A DNA stretch of 33,177 nucleotides from Aeromonas aquatica (GCF_000764655.1 NZ_JRGL01000023.1:1-33177), one strand, 5' to 3'; counted from the stretch's first letter, positions 8,380-16,571 are shown. The notes: a model not told the origin generated them from the letters alone. A program made the numbers and translations.

Positions 8380-9240
8380 ATGCTGACCACCTTCTCATGG
8401 CGTCAACCGCGCAGCTGGAGCCTGTTGCTGCTCTGCCTGCTGCTGACGGGCTGTGCCACCCGGGTTATCTACTACTGGCTCGATTCCGCCATCGTCTGGC
8501 AACTGGACGACTACTTTTCGCTGGATCGCAGCCAGAAGACGCTGCTCGATGGGGAGGTGAAGGGGTTGATGGCCTGGCATCGCCAGCACGAGTTGCCCAT
8601 CTATGCCAGGGATCTGGACGCCCTGGCCAAGGCGGTGGCGAGCCCCATGACCCCGGCGCAGGTCGCCGTGCATCTGGATAAAACGCAGGCGAGCCTAACC
8701 CGCACCCTGGAGAACGCCATTCCCCGTACCGTGCGCCTCGCCCGTACCCTGACCGATGCCCAGGTGGCGCACTTCATGGGGGACAGGGTGAAACGCCAGC
8801 AGGAGCGCCAGCACGACTTTGCCACCGAGTCCAAGACCGAGATGCTCAAGGGTTTTCGGGAGAAGATGAACGAGCGGCTGGTGTTCTGGATTGGCAAGGT
8901 CAAGCCGGCCCAGGAGCCGCTCATCGCCCAGTGGGCCGAGTGGCAATACGAGATGATGGGCCCCTGGCTCGAGTTTCAGGGGGCCTGGACCAAGGAGCTG
9001 GAGCGGCTGATGAAGCAGCGCCAGAGCCCGGACTTTGGCAAGGAGCTGACCCGCTTGCTGCAGCAGGGGGATGGCCTGATGGACGGGCGCTTCACCGGCT
9101 ATACCGATCAGTCCCGCCAGCGCACCATCCAGTGGCTGAGCGACCTCAGCCAGTCGATGGACCTCTCCCAGCGCGCCCACCTCTATAGTCTGCTCAAGGA
9201 CTATGCCGAGGACTTCGAGGAGATGGTCCAGAAGGGGTGA
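8380..9240 (+). CDS. DUF6279-type lipoprotein
   Basis: A predicted 286-residue lipoprotein with lipobox LLTGC (C25) and a mostly helical, charged mature part rich in Gln, Arg and Glu, including the block RTLTDAQVAHFMGDRVKRQQ and a hydrophilic C-terminus ending EEMVQKG. From memory this resembles the DUF6279 lipoproteins of Vibrio, Shewanella and Aeromonas, whose function is unknown. CAGGAG at 8368-8373 sits six bases before the ATG. It is separated from the thiK-like gene by 134 bases and followed by a strong hairpin, so it is probably a single-gene unit. Confidence 0.75.
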   Translation: MLTTFSWRQPRSWSLLLLCLLLTGCATRVIYYWLDSAIVWQLDDYFSLDRSQKTLLDGEVKGLMAWHRQHELPIYARDLDALAKAVASPMTPAQVAVHLDKTQASLTRTLENAIPRTVRLARTLTDAQVAHFMGDRVKRQQERQHDFATESKTEMLKGFREKMNERLVFWIGKVKPAQEPLIAQWAEWQYEMMGPWLEFQGAWTKELERLMKQRQSPDFGKELTRLLQQGDGLMDGRFTGYTDQSRQRTIQWLSDLSQSMDLSQRAHLYSLLKDYAEDFEEMVQKG

Positions 9241-9268
9241 TCCGGCTCGCAAACCGAACCGCCAACCA

Positions 9269-9308
9269 GGACAAGGGCGGCAGGCTGAAGGGTCTGCCGC
9301 CCTTGTCC
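9269..9308 (+). terminator. Long perfect hairpin after the DUF6279 gene
   Basis: A perfect 15-bp stem (9269-9283 with 9294-9308) around a 10-base loop. Only a weak T-tract follows (TTGC), so termination may be partial. It ends 13 bases before the first possible start of the small membrane protein upstream of secD and could act as an attenuator for that unit. Confidence 0.65.
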
Positions 9309-9321
9309 TTGCTGGAGGGCT

Positions 9322-9789
9322 ATGGTAGTTTGCCCTTTCTATTATTCGGGAATTAACTTTTTGAGCCTGCTGGACAAAGTGAAACTGGCGGCGATGACCC
9401 TGCTCATCACCCTCGCACTCTTGTTCTCTACCCTGTCGGTGGAGGGGCTCAAGGCATCTGGCAATCAGCCCGCATCCGAGCAGGCTCTGGTGGTCCACGA
9501 CGCCAGCAGCGGCGATGACGGCGTGGTCAAATTTGTCGGCTCCCACCAGAATCATCTGCTGCGCCTCGAGCACTCACTGCGCAGCGACAATGCCCCCAAT
9601 AAGGTCGTCTACGAGCTGGTCCTGAGCTGGTCCCAGCAGGCCATCCTGTTGCTGCTGTGCGGCATGCTGCTCTACGCCGCCCTGTTCTACCCCGGAAACA
9701 GCTTTGGCGATCACTTCGCCACCATCCATAGCCGGCGCTTGCAGCGCCGACACCTGCAGTACCGCTTCTCCCAGAGTTTCCTCGCCTGA
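9322..9789 (+). CDS. Small two-helix membrane protein upstream of secDF
   Basis: A hypothetical protein of up to 155 residues, not recognised. It has two hydrophobic segments: about residues 22-41 (KLAAMTLLITLALLFSTLSV) and about 104-125 (SQQAILLLLCGMLLYAALFY). Between them lies a roughly 60-residue polar loop. After them comes a basic C-terminal tail (SRRLQRRHLQYRFSQSFLA), so both ends should be cytoplasmic with the loop outside. The start is uncertain. ATG 9322 has GGAGGG only two bases away and an odd N-terminus. TTG 9361 gives a more natural signal-anchor start (SLLDKVKLAAM). ATG 9394 is a third option. The stop lies 151 bases before secD. Its position invites comparison with export-monitoring leader proteins (see findings), but no arrest motif I know is visible. 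Confidence 0.6.
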   Translation: MVVCPFYYSGINFLSLLDKVKLAAMTLLITLALLFSTLSVEGLKASGNQPASEQALVVHDASSGDDGVVKFVGSHQNHLLRLEHSLRSDNAPNKVVYELVLSWSQQAILLLLCGMLLYAALFYPGNSFGDHFATIHSRRLQRRHLQYRFSQSFLA

Positions 9790-9816
9790 CTCCGATGGGG
9801 TCAGACTGCCAACTGT

Positions 9817-9940
9817 TGCCTCATCCTCTCTCGTTAGCTGTTCACTTTTTGTGAACGCTTAGGCTGTCTCGTTTCATTTTTTTGCGCGCTGCGAACGACG
9901 TGTTCGCCGCCGCCGCCTTCGCCTGACAGAGGCTTTTGCC
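9817..9940 (+). promoter_or_regulatory. Structured leader before secD with possible SD occlusion
   Basis: Two local hairpins are visible: 9836-9859 (GTTCAC-TTTTT-GTGAAC with flanking AGC/GCT) and 9891-9907 (GCGAAC-GACGT-GTTCGC). GTGAAC 9851-9856 can instead pair with GTTCGC 9902-9907, so the folds are mutually exclusive. The secD Shine-Dalgarno AGAGG (9928-9932) can pair with CCTCT (9825-9829). That pairing extends past a 1x1 mismatch to TCG/TGA (9831-9833 with 9924-9926, one wobble at the end) and encloses both hairpins. This is read by eye, with no energy calculation. Confidence 0.4.
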
Positions 9941-11743
9941 ATGAGAAATAAGAGTCGTACCATCTTGAACCGCATGAGTGTGTGGCAGTACGCCCTGCTG
10001 CTGCTCATGCTGGTGACCTTCGCGTTTTATTCCCTGCCCACCTTCTTCGGTGAGCAGCCGTCCCTCGGCCTGCACGGTCAGCGCAGCCTGACCGCAGCGC
10101 AGCGCACCCTGTTTGCCGACCATCAGATCAGCCTGCTCAAAGAGGTGCAACAGCCGGAGCGGGTCGAGCTGGTGTTCGACAGCCAGGCCGATCAACAGCG
10201 CGCCAAGCAACTGCTGGAGCAGCAGGGCTTCGAGAGTGCGGCCCTGACCCTGGAGTTCTACTCCAATGCCCCGACCTGGATAAGCCAGCTCGGTGCCGCC
10301 CCCATCAAGCTCGGGCTGGACCTGCGCGGCGGCTCCCAGCTGCTGATCGGGGTCGATCTCAGTTTCGTGATCGACAACCAGACCAAGAACCTGGTGGACA
10401 CCCTGCGCACCCAGTTCCGCGAGGCGCGCCTGCGGGGCGCCAACGTGGCCCGGGTCGCCGAAGGGGAGGTACGCATCGTCCTGCCCGAGGCGGCCGACGA
10501 GACCCCCTGGCTCAACATCATCCGGGATGCCGCCGGTACCCGTCAGGATCAGTGGACCCAGAAGCGCAGCGGCAACGAGCTGCGGTTGGTGATGAGCGAG
10601 GCCGAGCGCACCCTCTTGGCCAACAACGCCGTGACCCAGAACCTGTCGATCCTGAAGAAACGGATCAACGAGCTCGGCATCGTCGAGGCCTCGGTCCAGC
10701 GCCAGGGTCAGGACGGCATCCGCATCGAGCTGCCGGGGGTGCACAACCCCAAGCAGGCGAAAGAGGTGATAGGTGCCACCGCGTCCCTGGCCTTCTACCA
10801 GGCCAAGCCGGACAGCAACTTCGTCATGGCGGATCGCAACGGCCAGTCGGTGGGCATGGTGCGCAAGCCGGTGCTGACCGGCGAGCACATCGTCGATGCC
10901 CGGGCGGGCATGGGGGAGATGGGTCAGCCCCAGGTGAGCATAGTGCTCGACAGCCTGGGGGGCAGCAAGATGAACCAGTTCAGCCGCCAGCACGTGGGCA
11001 ACGCCATGGCCACCGTCTTCACCGAGTACAAGACCAATGCCCAGGGCAAGCTGCGCGCCCAGAGCGAGGTGATCAACGTCGCCACCATACAGACCGCGCT
11101 TGGTAACCAGTTCCGCATCACCGGCCTCGCCAGCGTGCCCGAGGCCCAGGAGCTCGCCATGTTGCTGCGGGCCGGCGCCCTCACCGCGCCCCTCAAGATC
11201 CTGGAAGAGCGCAGCATAGGCCCGACCCTGGGCTTGCAGAATATCGAGGCGGGCTTCACCGCCCTGGCGTTCGGTATGGCCGGCATGATGCTGTTCATGA
11301 TGGCCTGGTACCGCAAGTTCGGCTGGGTCGCCATCACCGCGCTCATCGGCAACCTGCTGATGCAGGTGGGCATGCTGGCGGTGCTGCCGGGGGCCGTGCT
11401 GACCCTGCCGGGGATCGCCGGGCTGGTGCTCACCGTCGGCATGGCGGTGGATACCCATGTGCTCATCTTCGAGCGGATCAAGGACAGGCTGCGGGAGGGG
11501 GGGAGTCTGGCCAATGCCATCGATTTTGGCTACCGCTCCGCGTTCAGCACCATCTTCGATGCCAACATCACCACCCTGATCTGCGCCGTGGTGCTCTACT
11601 CCATCGGCTCCGGCCCGCTGCAGGGCTTCTCCATCACCCTGATCCTGGGGCTCATCTCCAGCATGGTGACCGGCATCTGGGGCACGCGCGCCATCATCAA
11701 CCCCCTGTGGGGCAAGAGCAGCGCCAAGCTGCTGAGGGTATGA
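9941..11743 (+). CDS. secD: SecD-type protein export subunit, second-type paralogue
   Basis: A 600-residue inner-membrane SecD, the ion-driven partner of SecYEG that helps pull preproteins across the membrane. It has TM1 (about 17-37), the P1 head domain with IKLGLDLRGGSQLL (122-135), a large periplasmic part, and a C-terminal block of TM helices (about 430-590) with TVGMAVDTHVLIFERIKDRL. D504 is the conserved ion-pathway Asp; the usual VDANVLIFE motif is changed to VDTHVLIFE. The neighbours are not yajC/tgt, so this is unlikely to be the housekeeping copy. Vibrio species carry such second SecDF pairs (V. alginolyticus SecDF2, described as proton-driven). SD AGAGG lies eight bases before the ATG, inside a possible occluding stem. 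Confidence 0.93.
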   Translation: MRNKSRTILNRMSVWQYALLLLMLVTFAFYSLPTFFGEQPSLGLHGQRSLTAAQRTLFADHQISLLKEVQQPERVELVFDSQADQQRAKQLLEQQGFESAALTLEFYSNAPTWISQLGAAPIKLGLDLRGGSQLLIGVDLSFVIDNQTKNLVDTLRTQFREARLRGANVARVAEGEVRIVLPEAADETPWLNIIRDAAGTRQDQWTQKRSGNELRLVMSEAERTLLANNAVTQNLSILKKRINELGIVEASVQRQGQDGIRIELPGVHNPKQAKEVIGATASLAFYQAKPDSNFVMADRNGQSVGMVRKPVLTGEHIVDARAGMGEMGQPQVSIVLDSLGGSKMNQFSRQHVGNAMATVFTEYKTNAQGKLRAQSEVINVATIQTALGNQFRITGLASVPEAQELAMLLRAGALTAPLKILEERSIGPTLGLQNIEAGFTALAFGMAGMMLFMMAWYRKFGWVAITALIGNLLMQVGMLAVLPGAVLTLPGIAGLVLTVGMAVDTHVLIFERIKDRLREGGSLANAIDFGYRSAFSTIFDANITTLICAVVLYSIGSGPLQGFSITLILGLISSMVTGIWGTRAIINPLWGKSSAKLLRV

Positions 11744-11745
11744 CC

Positions 11746-11841
11746 ATGACCAGAACATGGTGTCATCACGCCGCGCACCGCGCCGATTGCCTCCCGCAGG
11801 AGATCCTGCGTCACCTGTTGCCGAGGGTAGAACAATGCTGA
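11746..11841 (+). CDS. Possible 31-residue mini-ORF bridging secD and secF
   Basis: The ATG lies two bases after the secD stop, with GAGGGT (11734-11739) six bases upstream. It encodes 31 residues with a Cys/His-rich start (MTRTWCHHAAHRADC). Its stop TGA (11839-11841) overlaps the start of secF (ATG 11835). It could be a coupling device that carries ribosomes across the unusually long 91-base secD-secF gap, or a chance frame. No family is recognised. Confidence 0.3.
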   Translation: MTRTWCHHAAHRADCLPQEILRHLLPRVEQC

Positions 11842-12752
11842 GAATGATCGTTGCCATGGGCCTGACCCGCTGGCGTTACATTGGTTTGTGGATTTCCGTG
11901 CTGCTGACCGTCGCCAGCATCGCCGTGCTGGCCATCAACGGGCTGTCGCTCGGTCTCGACTTCACCGGCGGCATCCTGCTGGAGTTTCGCATCCAGACCC
12001 TGAAGGAGGCCCATGAGCTCAACGCCCTGCTCAGTGCCCCCCTTGCCGGGGCGGTGGAGCTGAGTGGCGCCGGTGTGCCCGAGGAGTGGCTGATCAAGCT
12101 GCCCCCCCACGAGCTGCCCTGGCCGGCCGAAGAGCTGGCGGTGATGCTCGGCCAGCAGCTGAGTCTGCCGGTGGAGCTGCTGCGCACCACCATCGTCGGC
12201 CCCCAGGTAGGCGCCGAGCTGTTCCAGCAGGGGATGCTGGCGGTGCTGGTGGCGTCGCTCGCCATCTCCGTCTACCTGGCGGTGCGCTTCGAGTGGCGCC
12301 AGGCCATCGGCATCCTGGTGTCGGTGCTGCACGACGGCCTGGTGGCGCTTGGGCTCTTGGCGCTGTTCAACATCGAGTTCGATCTTAACGTGATAGCGGG
12401 CCTGATGGCGGTGATCGGCTATTCGCTCAACGACAGTATCGTCATCTCGGACCGGTTGCGGGACCTGCTCAGCTCGCGCACCCAGATGGGGATCCACGAG
12501 TGCTCCGATGTGGCGATCAAGGCCACCTTCAGCCGCACCATGATCACCTCGGGCACCACCCTGTTCACCGTGGGCGCCCTGCTGCTGTTCGGTGGCGAGG
12601 CGCTCTACGGCTTCTCCTTCACCCTGTTCGCCGGCATCCTGGTGGGGACGTTATCTTCCATCACGGTCGCCTCCACGGTGCAGGAGCTGCTGGGTCTCTC
12701 ACCCCAGGCCTACCAGAAGAAGGAAGAGGAGACGCTGGCCGAAGCGGCCTGA
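11835..12752 (+). CDS. secF: SecF-type protein export subunit, second-type paralogue
   Basis: A 305-residue inner-membrane SecF, partner of the SecD encoded just upstream. It shows TM1 (about 16-36), LGLDFTGGILLEFR (about 39-52), a compact P4 periplasmic domain, and five C-terminal helices including VIGYSLNDSIVISDRLRDLL. G195-D200 is the GYSLND core; the usual VVFDR reads VISDR. The length is close to E. coli SecF (323). The frame is open further upstream, but GAGGG at 11823-11827 sets ATG 11835. A strong terminator follows. SecD and SecF here presumably form one complex, separate from the main SecDF. Confidence 0.93.
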   Translation: MLRMIVAMGLTRWRYIGLWISVLLTVASIAVLAINGLSLGLDFTGGILLEFRIQTLKEAHELNALLSAPLAGAVELSGAGVPEEWLIKLPPHELPWPAEELAVMLGQQLSLPVELLRTTIVGPQVGAELFQQGMLAVLVASLAISVYLAVRFEWRQAIGILVSVLHDGLVALGLLALFNIEFDLNVIAGLMAVIGYSLNDSIVISDRLRDLLSSRTQMGIHECSDVAIKATFSRTMITSGTTLFTVGALLLFGGEALYGFSFTLFAGILVGTLSSITVASTVQELLGLSPQAYQKKEEETLAEAA

Positions 12753-12772
12753 CGCTTCTGCATTGCACAATG

Positions 12773-12801
12773 AAAAACGGGCCCAGTGGGCCCGTTTTTT
12801 T
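12773..12801. terminator. Bidirectional terminator after secF
   Basis: A stem AAAAACGGGCCC / GGGCCCGTTTTT with a 3-base loop, flanked by A- and T-runs on both sides. It ends the secDF unit on the + strand and the DUF924 gene on the - strand. Confidence 0.93.
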
Positions 12802-12824
12802 ATCTCTGCGGTTTGAGGTGGGGC

Positions 12825-13427
12825 CTAGAAGCCCGAGCCGGGTTGCAGCAAGAAGGCCGCCTCCTCCGGCGTGTCGGTGCGGCTCAGGATGGCGTTGCGA
12901 TGGGGGAAGCGGCCGAAGCGCTCGACGATCACCTGATGGCGGCGGGCGTAGTCGGCGAAGCCCTCGAAGGTGGCCTGAGTGGCGCTCTCTGCTTGCTCGC
13001 TCGCCAGTGCCTCGAACAGCGCCACGCTTCTGGCCTGCTGCTCGCGGGATTCCCCATGCTCCAGCGGCAGATAGAAGAAGACCCGGGCCAATGGGGAGAG
13101 GGACTTGTCTGCCCCGAGTGACAGCCCCTTGAGGCAGAGATCGCGCGCCTTGGCGTCCTGGGCGAAGGCGGCCGGCGTGCCGCGATGGATGTTGCGCGGC
13201 AGTTGGTCCAGCAGCAGGATCAGCGCGAGGCGCCCGGTGGGCACTTCGGCCCAGGCGTCCAGCTTGCCGGCGGCCGCCGCCTCGGCCAGCTCGCCGAAGC
13301 GGGTGTCGAGCAGGGCGTCGGTCTCGTCACTTTTCCCCCACCAGAGCGGGGCCTGTCGTGCGGCGCGGGGGGCGTCATCGGCGTCGTCGCCAAACCAGAA
13401 GTCGAGCAGGGGTTGCCAGGGTTGCAT
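12825..13427 (-). CDS. DUF924 family protein
   Basis: A 200-residue soluble, mainly helical protein. The start block LLDFWFGDDADD, then WWGKSDETDALLDTRF and LALILLLDQLPRNIHRGT, and FFYLPLEHGE are hallmarks of the DUF924 (TPR-like) family. No function is established and no catalytic motif is obvious. AAGGAA lies five bases before the ATG on the - strand. No signal peptide or TM segment is visible. It is a single-gene unit converging on secF. Confidence 0.88.
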   Translation of the reverse strand: MQPWQPLLDFWFGDDADDAPRAARQAPLWWGKSDETDALLDTRFGELAEAAAAGKLDAWAEVPTGRLALILLLDQLPRNIHRGTPAAFAQDAKARDLCLKGLSLGADKSLSPLARVFFYLPLEHGESREQQARSVALFEALASEQAESATQATFEGFADYARRHQVIVERFGRFPHRNAILSRTDTPEEAAFLLQPGSGF

Positions 13428-13617
13428 GGGAATTCCTTTGGCCAGGGGCTGGAGGGAACAACAAGGCCAATTGACCCTGTTATGGGTGCTGCCGAAACGG
13501 CGGCTTCTCGTTACACTGTGCCATCATTTGCCCGCAATGCGGAACCCCTGATGCGCAAGGTCGTCGCCAGGCAGCATGCCTGAGGGGCTCTCACCACTGA
13601 TATGAGGAATGCTTGAT

Positions 13618-14535
13618 ATGGCCGGAACCAGTCTGTTGGCCCTGCTCGATGATATTGCCAGCGTGCTCGATGACGTGGCGCTGATGACCAAGACGGCGGC
13701 CAAGAAGACCGCCGGGGTGCTGGGGGACGATCTGGCCCTCAACGCTGAGCAGGTCTCCGGGGTGCGCGCCGAGCGGGAGCTGCCGGTGGTGTGGGCGGTG
13801 GCCAAGGGGTCCTTTCGCAACAAGCTGATCCTGGTGCCGGCCGCCATCGCCATCAGCGTGCTGGTGCCCTGGCTCATCACCCCCCTGCTGATGCTGGGGG
13901 GCGCCTACCTCTGCTTCGAGGGGGCGGAGAAGCTGGCCCACAAGTTTCTGCCCCACGGCGACGAAGCGTCGGGGCAGGGGGCGGAGCCCGTGCCGGACGA
14001 TCTGCTGGCCTATGAGCAGCAGAAGATAAAGGGGGCCATTCGCACCGACTTCATCCTCTCCGCCGAGATCATCGTCATCGCGCTTGGCACCGTACAGGGC
14101 ACCAGTCTCTCCCTGCAGATCTCGGTGGTGGCGGGCATCGCCCTGCTGATGACGGTGGGGGTCTATGGCCTGGTGGGGCTCATCGTCAAGCTGGATGACA
14201 TCGGCCTGCACCTGCTGAAGAAGCCGGACGCCGGCGTCCTGCGCCGCCTGCTGGGGCGCGGCCTGCTGGTGACGGCCCCCCGCCTGATGCACCTGCTGGC
14301 GCTGGTCGGCACCATCGCCATGTTCATGGTCGGTGGCGGCATTCTGGTCCATGGCTGGCCCTTGCTGCATCACCTTATTGAAGGGGTTGCTGCCAGCCTT
14401 GCCCCCCTGGCTGGCGTGGGCGCCGTGCTGGCCGCCGTGACGCCGACCCTGCTCAACGCGCTGGCAGGCGTGGTGGCGGGCATGGTGCTGGTGCTGGCCA
14501 TGACCCTGGTGAGCCGACTCAAGCCCGCCAAGTAG
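13618..14535 (+). CDS. yedI: DUF808 inner-membrane protein YedI
   Basis: A 305-residue multi-pass inner-membrane protein closely resembling E. coli YedI. It begins MAGTSLLALLDDIASVLDDV, followed by KKTAGVLGDD, RAERELPVVWAVAKGS and GAIRTDFILSAEIIVIALG. Hydrophobic helices lie at about 75-100, 150-170, 172-200, 225-255 and 268-298. The function of the family is unknown. An in-frame ATG occurs three codons earlier (13609), but AGGA at 13605-13608 fits the spacing for 13618, and YedI begins MAG. It stands alone, between a divergent DUF924 gene and the M3 peptidase. Confidence 0.9.
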   Translation: MAGTSLLALLDDIASVLDDVALMTKTAAKKTAGVLGDDLALNAEQVSGVRAERELPVVWAVAKGSFRNKLILVPAAIAISVLVPWLITPLLMLGGAYLCFEGAEKLAHKFLPHGDEASGQGAEPVPDDLLAYEQQKIKGAIRTDFILSAEIIVIALGTVQGTSLSLQISVVAGIALLMTVGVYGLVGLIVKLDDIGLHLLKKPDAGVLRRLLGRGLLVTAPRLMHLLALVGTIAMFMVGGGILVHGWPLLHHLIEGVAASLAPLAGVGAVLAAVTPTLLNALAGVVAGMVLVLAMTLVSRLKPAK

Positions 14536-14734
14536 CGCGGACCCGCCGACAGGGGTCGTCGTTGCCCCTCGCCGGATCGGCCCGTTGAGCCGCATGGGGG
14601 CTAGGCAAGCGCCGGCCCCCTTCGTACTATCCTGCGGGTATCGAGGCGCAGCCATCCCCTGATACCCCTTATCCGTGGCCCCGGCGCCACCCCCCATTTC
14701 ATCCGGGCCAGGCCCTTCTGATAACGAGCGTTCG

Positions 14735-16543
14735 ATGCAACAACCTCTCTACCCACAGCAGTGGCAAAATCAGCATATCTATCCCTCCCTCGACAGCGCC
14801 ATGCTGGAGGCGGACATGAGCCTGGCCCGGGCCAGCCTCGAGGAGCTGACCGGCTTCATCAATGGGCTAGGGGCGGTGCGCGAGCAGGCCGATGCCCTGC
14901 AGGATTTCCTGCGCGAGGTGCGCCTGCGCGCCCAGCGCATCCGCAACATCGGCTGGAACATCGCCGTGCTGGCGGCCTCGCAGGGCAGTCAGGATGCCCG
15001 GGATCCGCTGGCCAAGCAGCTGGCCTCCCGTGCCCGCGCCCTCAATGCGGACCTGTTCAAGGCCCTGGCGCCGGTAGAGGATCTGATGCTGGGGCTGCCT
15101 GAATCCGAATTCGAGCGGCTGATGCAGGATCCGCTGCTGGGGGAGGAGGATTACCGCCTGCGCCACGAGCGCCGGCTGCAGGATCAGCGCCTGCCGGTGG
15201 AGGCCGAGCAGCTGGTGATTGGCCTGGGTACCGATGGCCTGCACGCCTGGGGCAACCTCTACAACGATCTGGTGGGCAAGATCCGCCTGCACATCGATGG
15301 GCGGGAGAGGGGGCTGGCCGAGGCGAGCAACCTGCTGTCCAGTCCGGAGAGAGCCCTGCGCCGGGAGGCCTTCGATGCCATCAGCGCCGGCTGGGAAGGG
15401 GAGCAGGAGACGGTGGCCGCCATCCTCAATGCCCTCAACGGCTGGCGCCTCGAGCTGGCCCGCCAGCGCGGCAAGGTGCGTCAGCTTGATGCGCTGGATC
15501 TCTCCTGTCACCAGAGCCATATAGAGCGCGCCACCCTGGACACCATGATGGCCGAGACCTATAGAGCCCGCGGCCTGGGCCAGCGCGCCCTGGCACTGAT
15601 GGCCGGCAAACTCGGCATCGACGAGCTGGGGCCGGAGGACCTGTTCGCGCCGCCCCCGGCCTCGGTCAGCCGGACCATAACGTTCGAGGAGGCCATCGAC
15701 ATCATAGCCGCGGCCTTCACCCGCTTCGATCCCGAGATGGGGGCGTTCGCCCGCATGATGGCCGAGCGCGGCTGGATAGACGCGGCGCCGACCCCGAACC
15801 GGCGCACCGGTGCCTACTGCACCAAGTTTGCCGAGCCGGTGGAGCCGCGGGTCTTCATCACCTATGCCGGCACCATGGACAACGTCATCACGCTCGCCCA
15901 CGAGCTGGGCCACGCCTGGCACAACTGGCTGATCCGCGATCTGCCCATGAGCCAGCGCGGCTACCCCATGACCCTGGCGGAGACCGCCTCCATCTTCGCC
16001 GAGACCCTGGTGCGCAGCGCCCTGTTCGAGCAGGCCCAGAACCCCGAGCAGCGCCAGGCCATCGCCTGGGCCGAGGCAGATGGCGCCGCCACCTTCCTGG
16101 TCAACATCCCGGCCCGCTTCGAGTTCGAGCTGGCGCTGGTGGCCGAGCGCGAGCAGGGCTATGTCCCGGCGGCGCGGCTCAAGAGCCTGACCGATGAGGC
16201 CTGGGGCCGCTGGTACGAGGGGAGCCTGGCGCGCTATCACCCCATGTTCTGGGCCGCCAAGGCGCATTTTTCCATCGCCGGCTTCGGGTTCTACAACTAC
16301 CCCTACCTGTTTGGCTACCTGTTCAGTCTCGGGGTCTACCACCAGCTGATGAGCCGCCAGGCGCAGGGGGAGGCGAACGTGGCCCAGGCGTACCGCGCCC
16401 TGCTGCGCGACACCGGCCGCATGAGCGCCGAGGATCTGGTGGCCAAGCACCTGGGGCAGGACATCCGTGAGGCGGCCTTCTGGCAGGGCAGCCTGGCGCT
16501 GGTGGCCGAGGCGGTGGATCGCTTCGAGCAGACCCAGGGCTGA
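14735..16543 (+). CDS. M3 family oligoendopeptidase (PepF-like)
   Basis: A 602-residue cytoplasmic zinc metallopeptidase of family M3, of the oligoendopeptidase F type that degrades short peptides. The zinc site is HELGH (H389, E390, H393) with the third ligand E416 in PMTLAETASIF. Family features before and after include VEPRVFITYAGTMDNVITLA and the C-terminal YNYPYLFGYLFSLGVYHQL. The N-terminal 200 residues are helical, as in PepF. No signal peptide is seen. The start is not strongly supported, since only a weak purine stretch precedes ATG 14735; the open frame extends to 14675. A clear terminator follows. Confidence 0.92.
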   Translation: MQQPLYPQQWQNQHIYPSLDSAMLEADMSLARASLEELTGFINGLGAVREQADALQDFLREVRLRAQRIRNIGWNIAVLAASQGSQDARDPLAKQLASRARALNADLFKALAPVEDLMLGLPESEFERLMQDPLLGEEDYRLRHERRLQDQRLPVEAEQLVIGLGTDGLHAWGNLYNDLVGKIRLHIDGRERGLAEASNLLSSPERALRREAFDAISAGWEGEQETVAAILNALNGWRLELARQRGKVRQLDALDLSCHQSHIERATLDTMMAETYRARGLGQRALALMAGKLGIDELGPEDLFAPPPASVSRTITFEEAIDIIAAAFTRFDPEMGAFARMMAERGWIDAAPTPNRRTGAYCTKFAEPVEPRVFITYAGTMDNVITLAHELGHAWHNWLIRDLPMSQRGYPMTLAETASIFAETLVRSALFEQAQNPEQRQAIAWAEADGAATFLVNIPARFEFELALVAEREQGYVPAARLKSLTDEAWGRWYEGSLARYHPMFWAAKAHFSIAGFGFYNYPYLFGYLFSLGVYHQLMSRQAQGEANVAQAYRALLRDTGRMSAEDLVAKHLGQDIREAAFWQGSLALVAEAVDRFEQTQG

Positions 16544-16571
16544 GGCCTGGGCCCTCTCGCCAGCTGACAAG

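Noticed and set aside
9842..11857. A 671-codon open frame on the - strand opposite secD
   Set aside because: The translation is low-complexity (Gly/His/Gln/Leu-rich) with no family signature, lies wholly across secD, and is a typical antisense shadow in GC-rich DNA.
13428..13617. TTGACC near 13470 as promoter for yedI
   Set aside because: No -10 lies at 16-18 bases; TACACT near 13513 is too distant.
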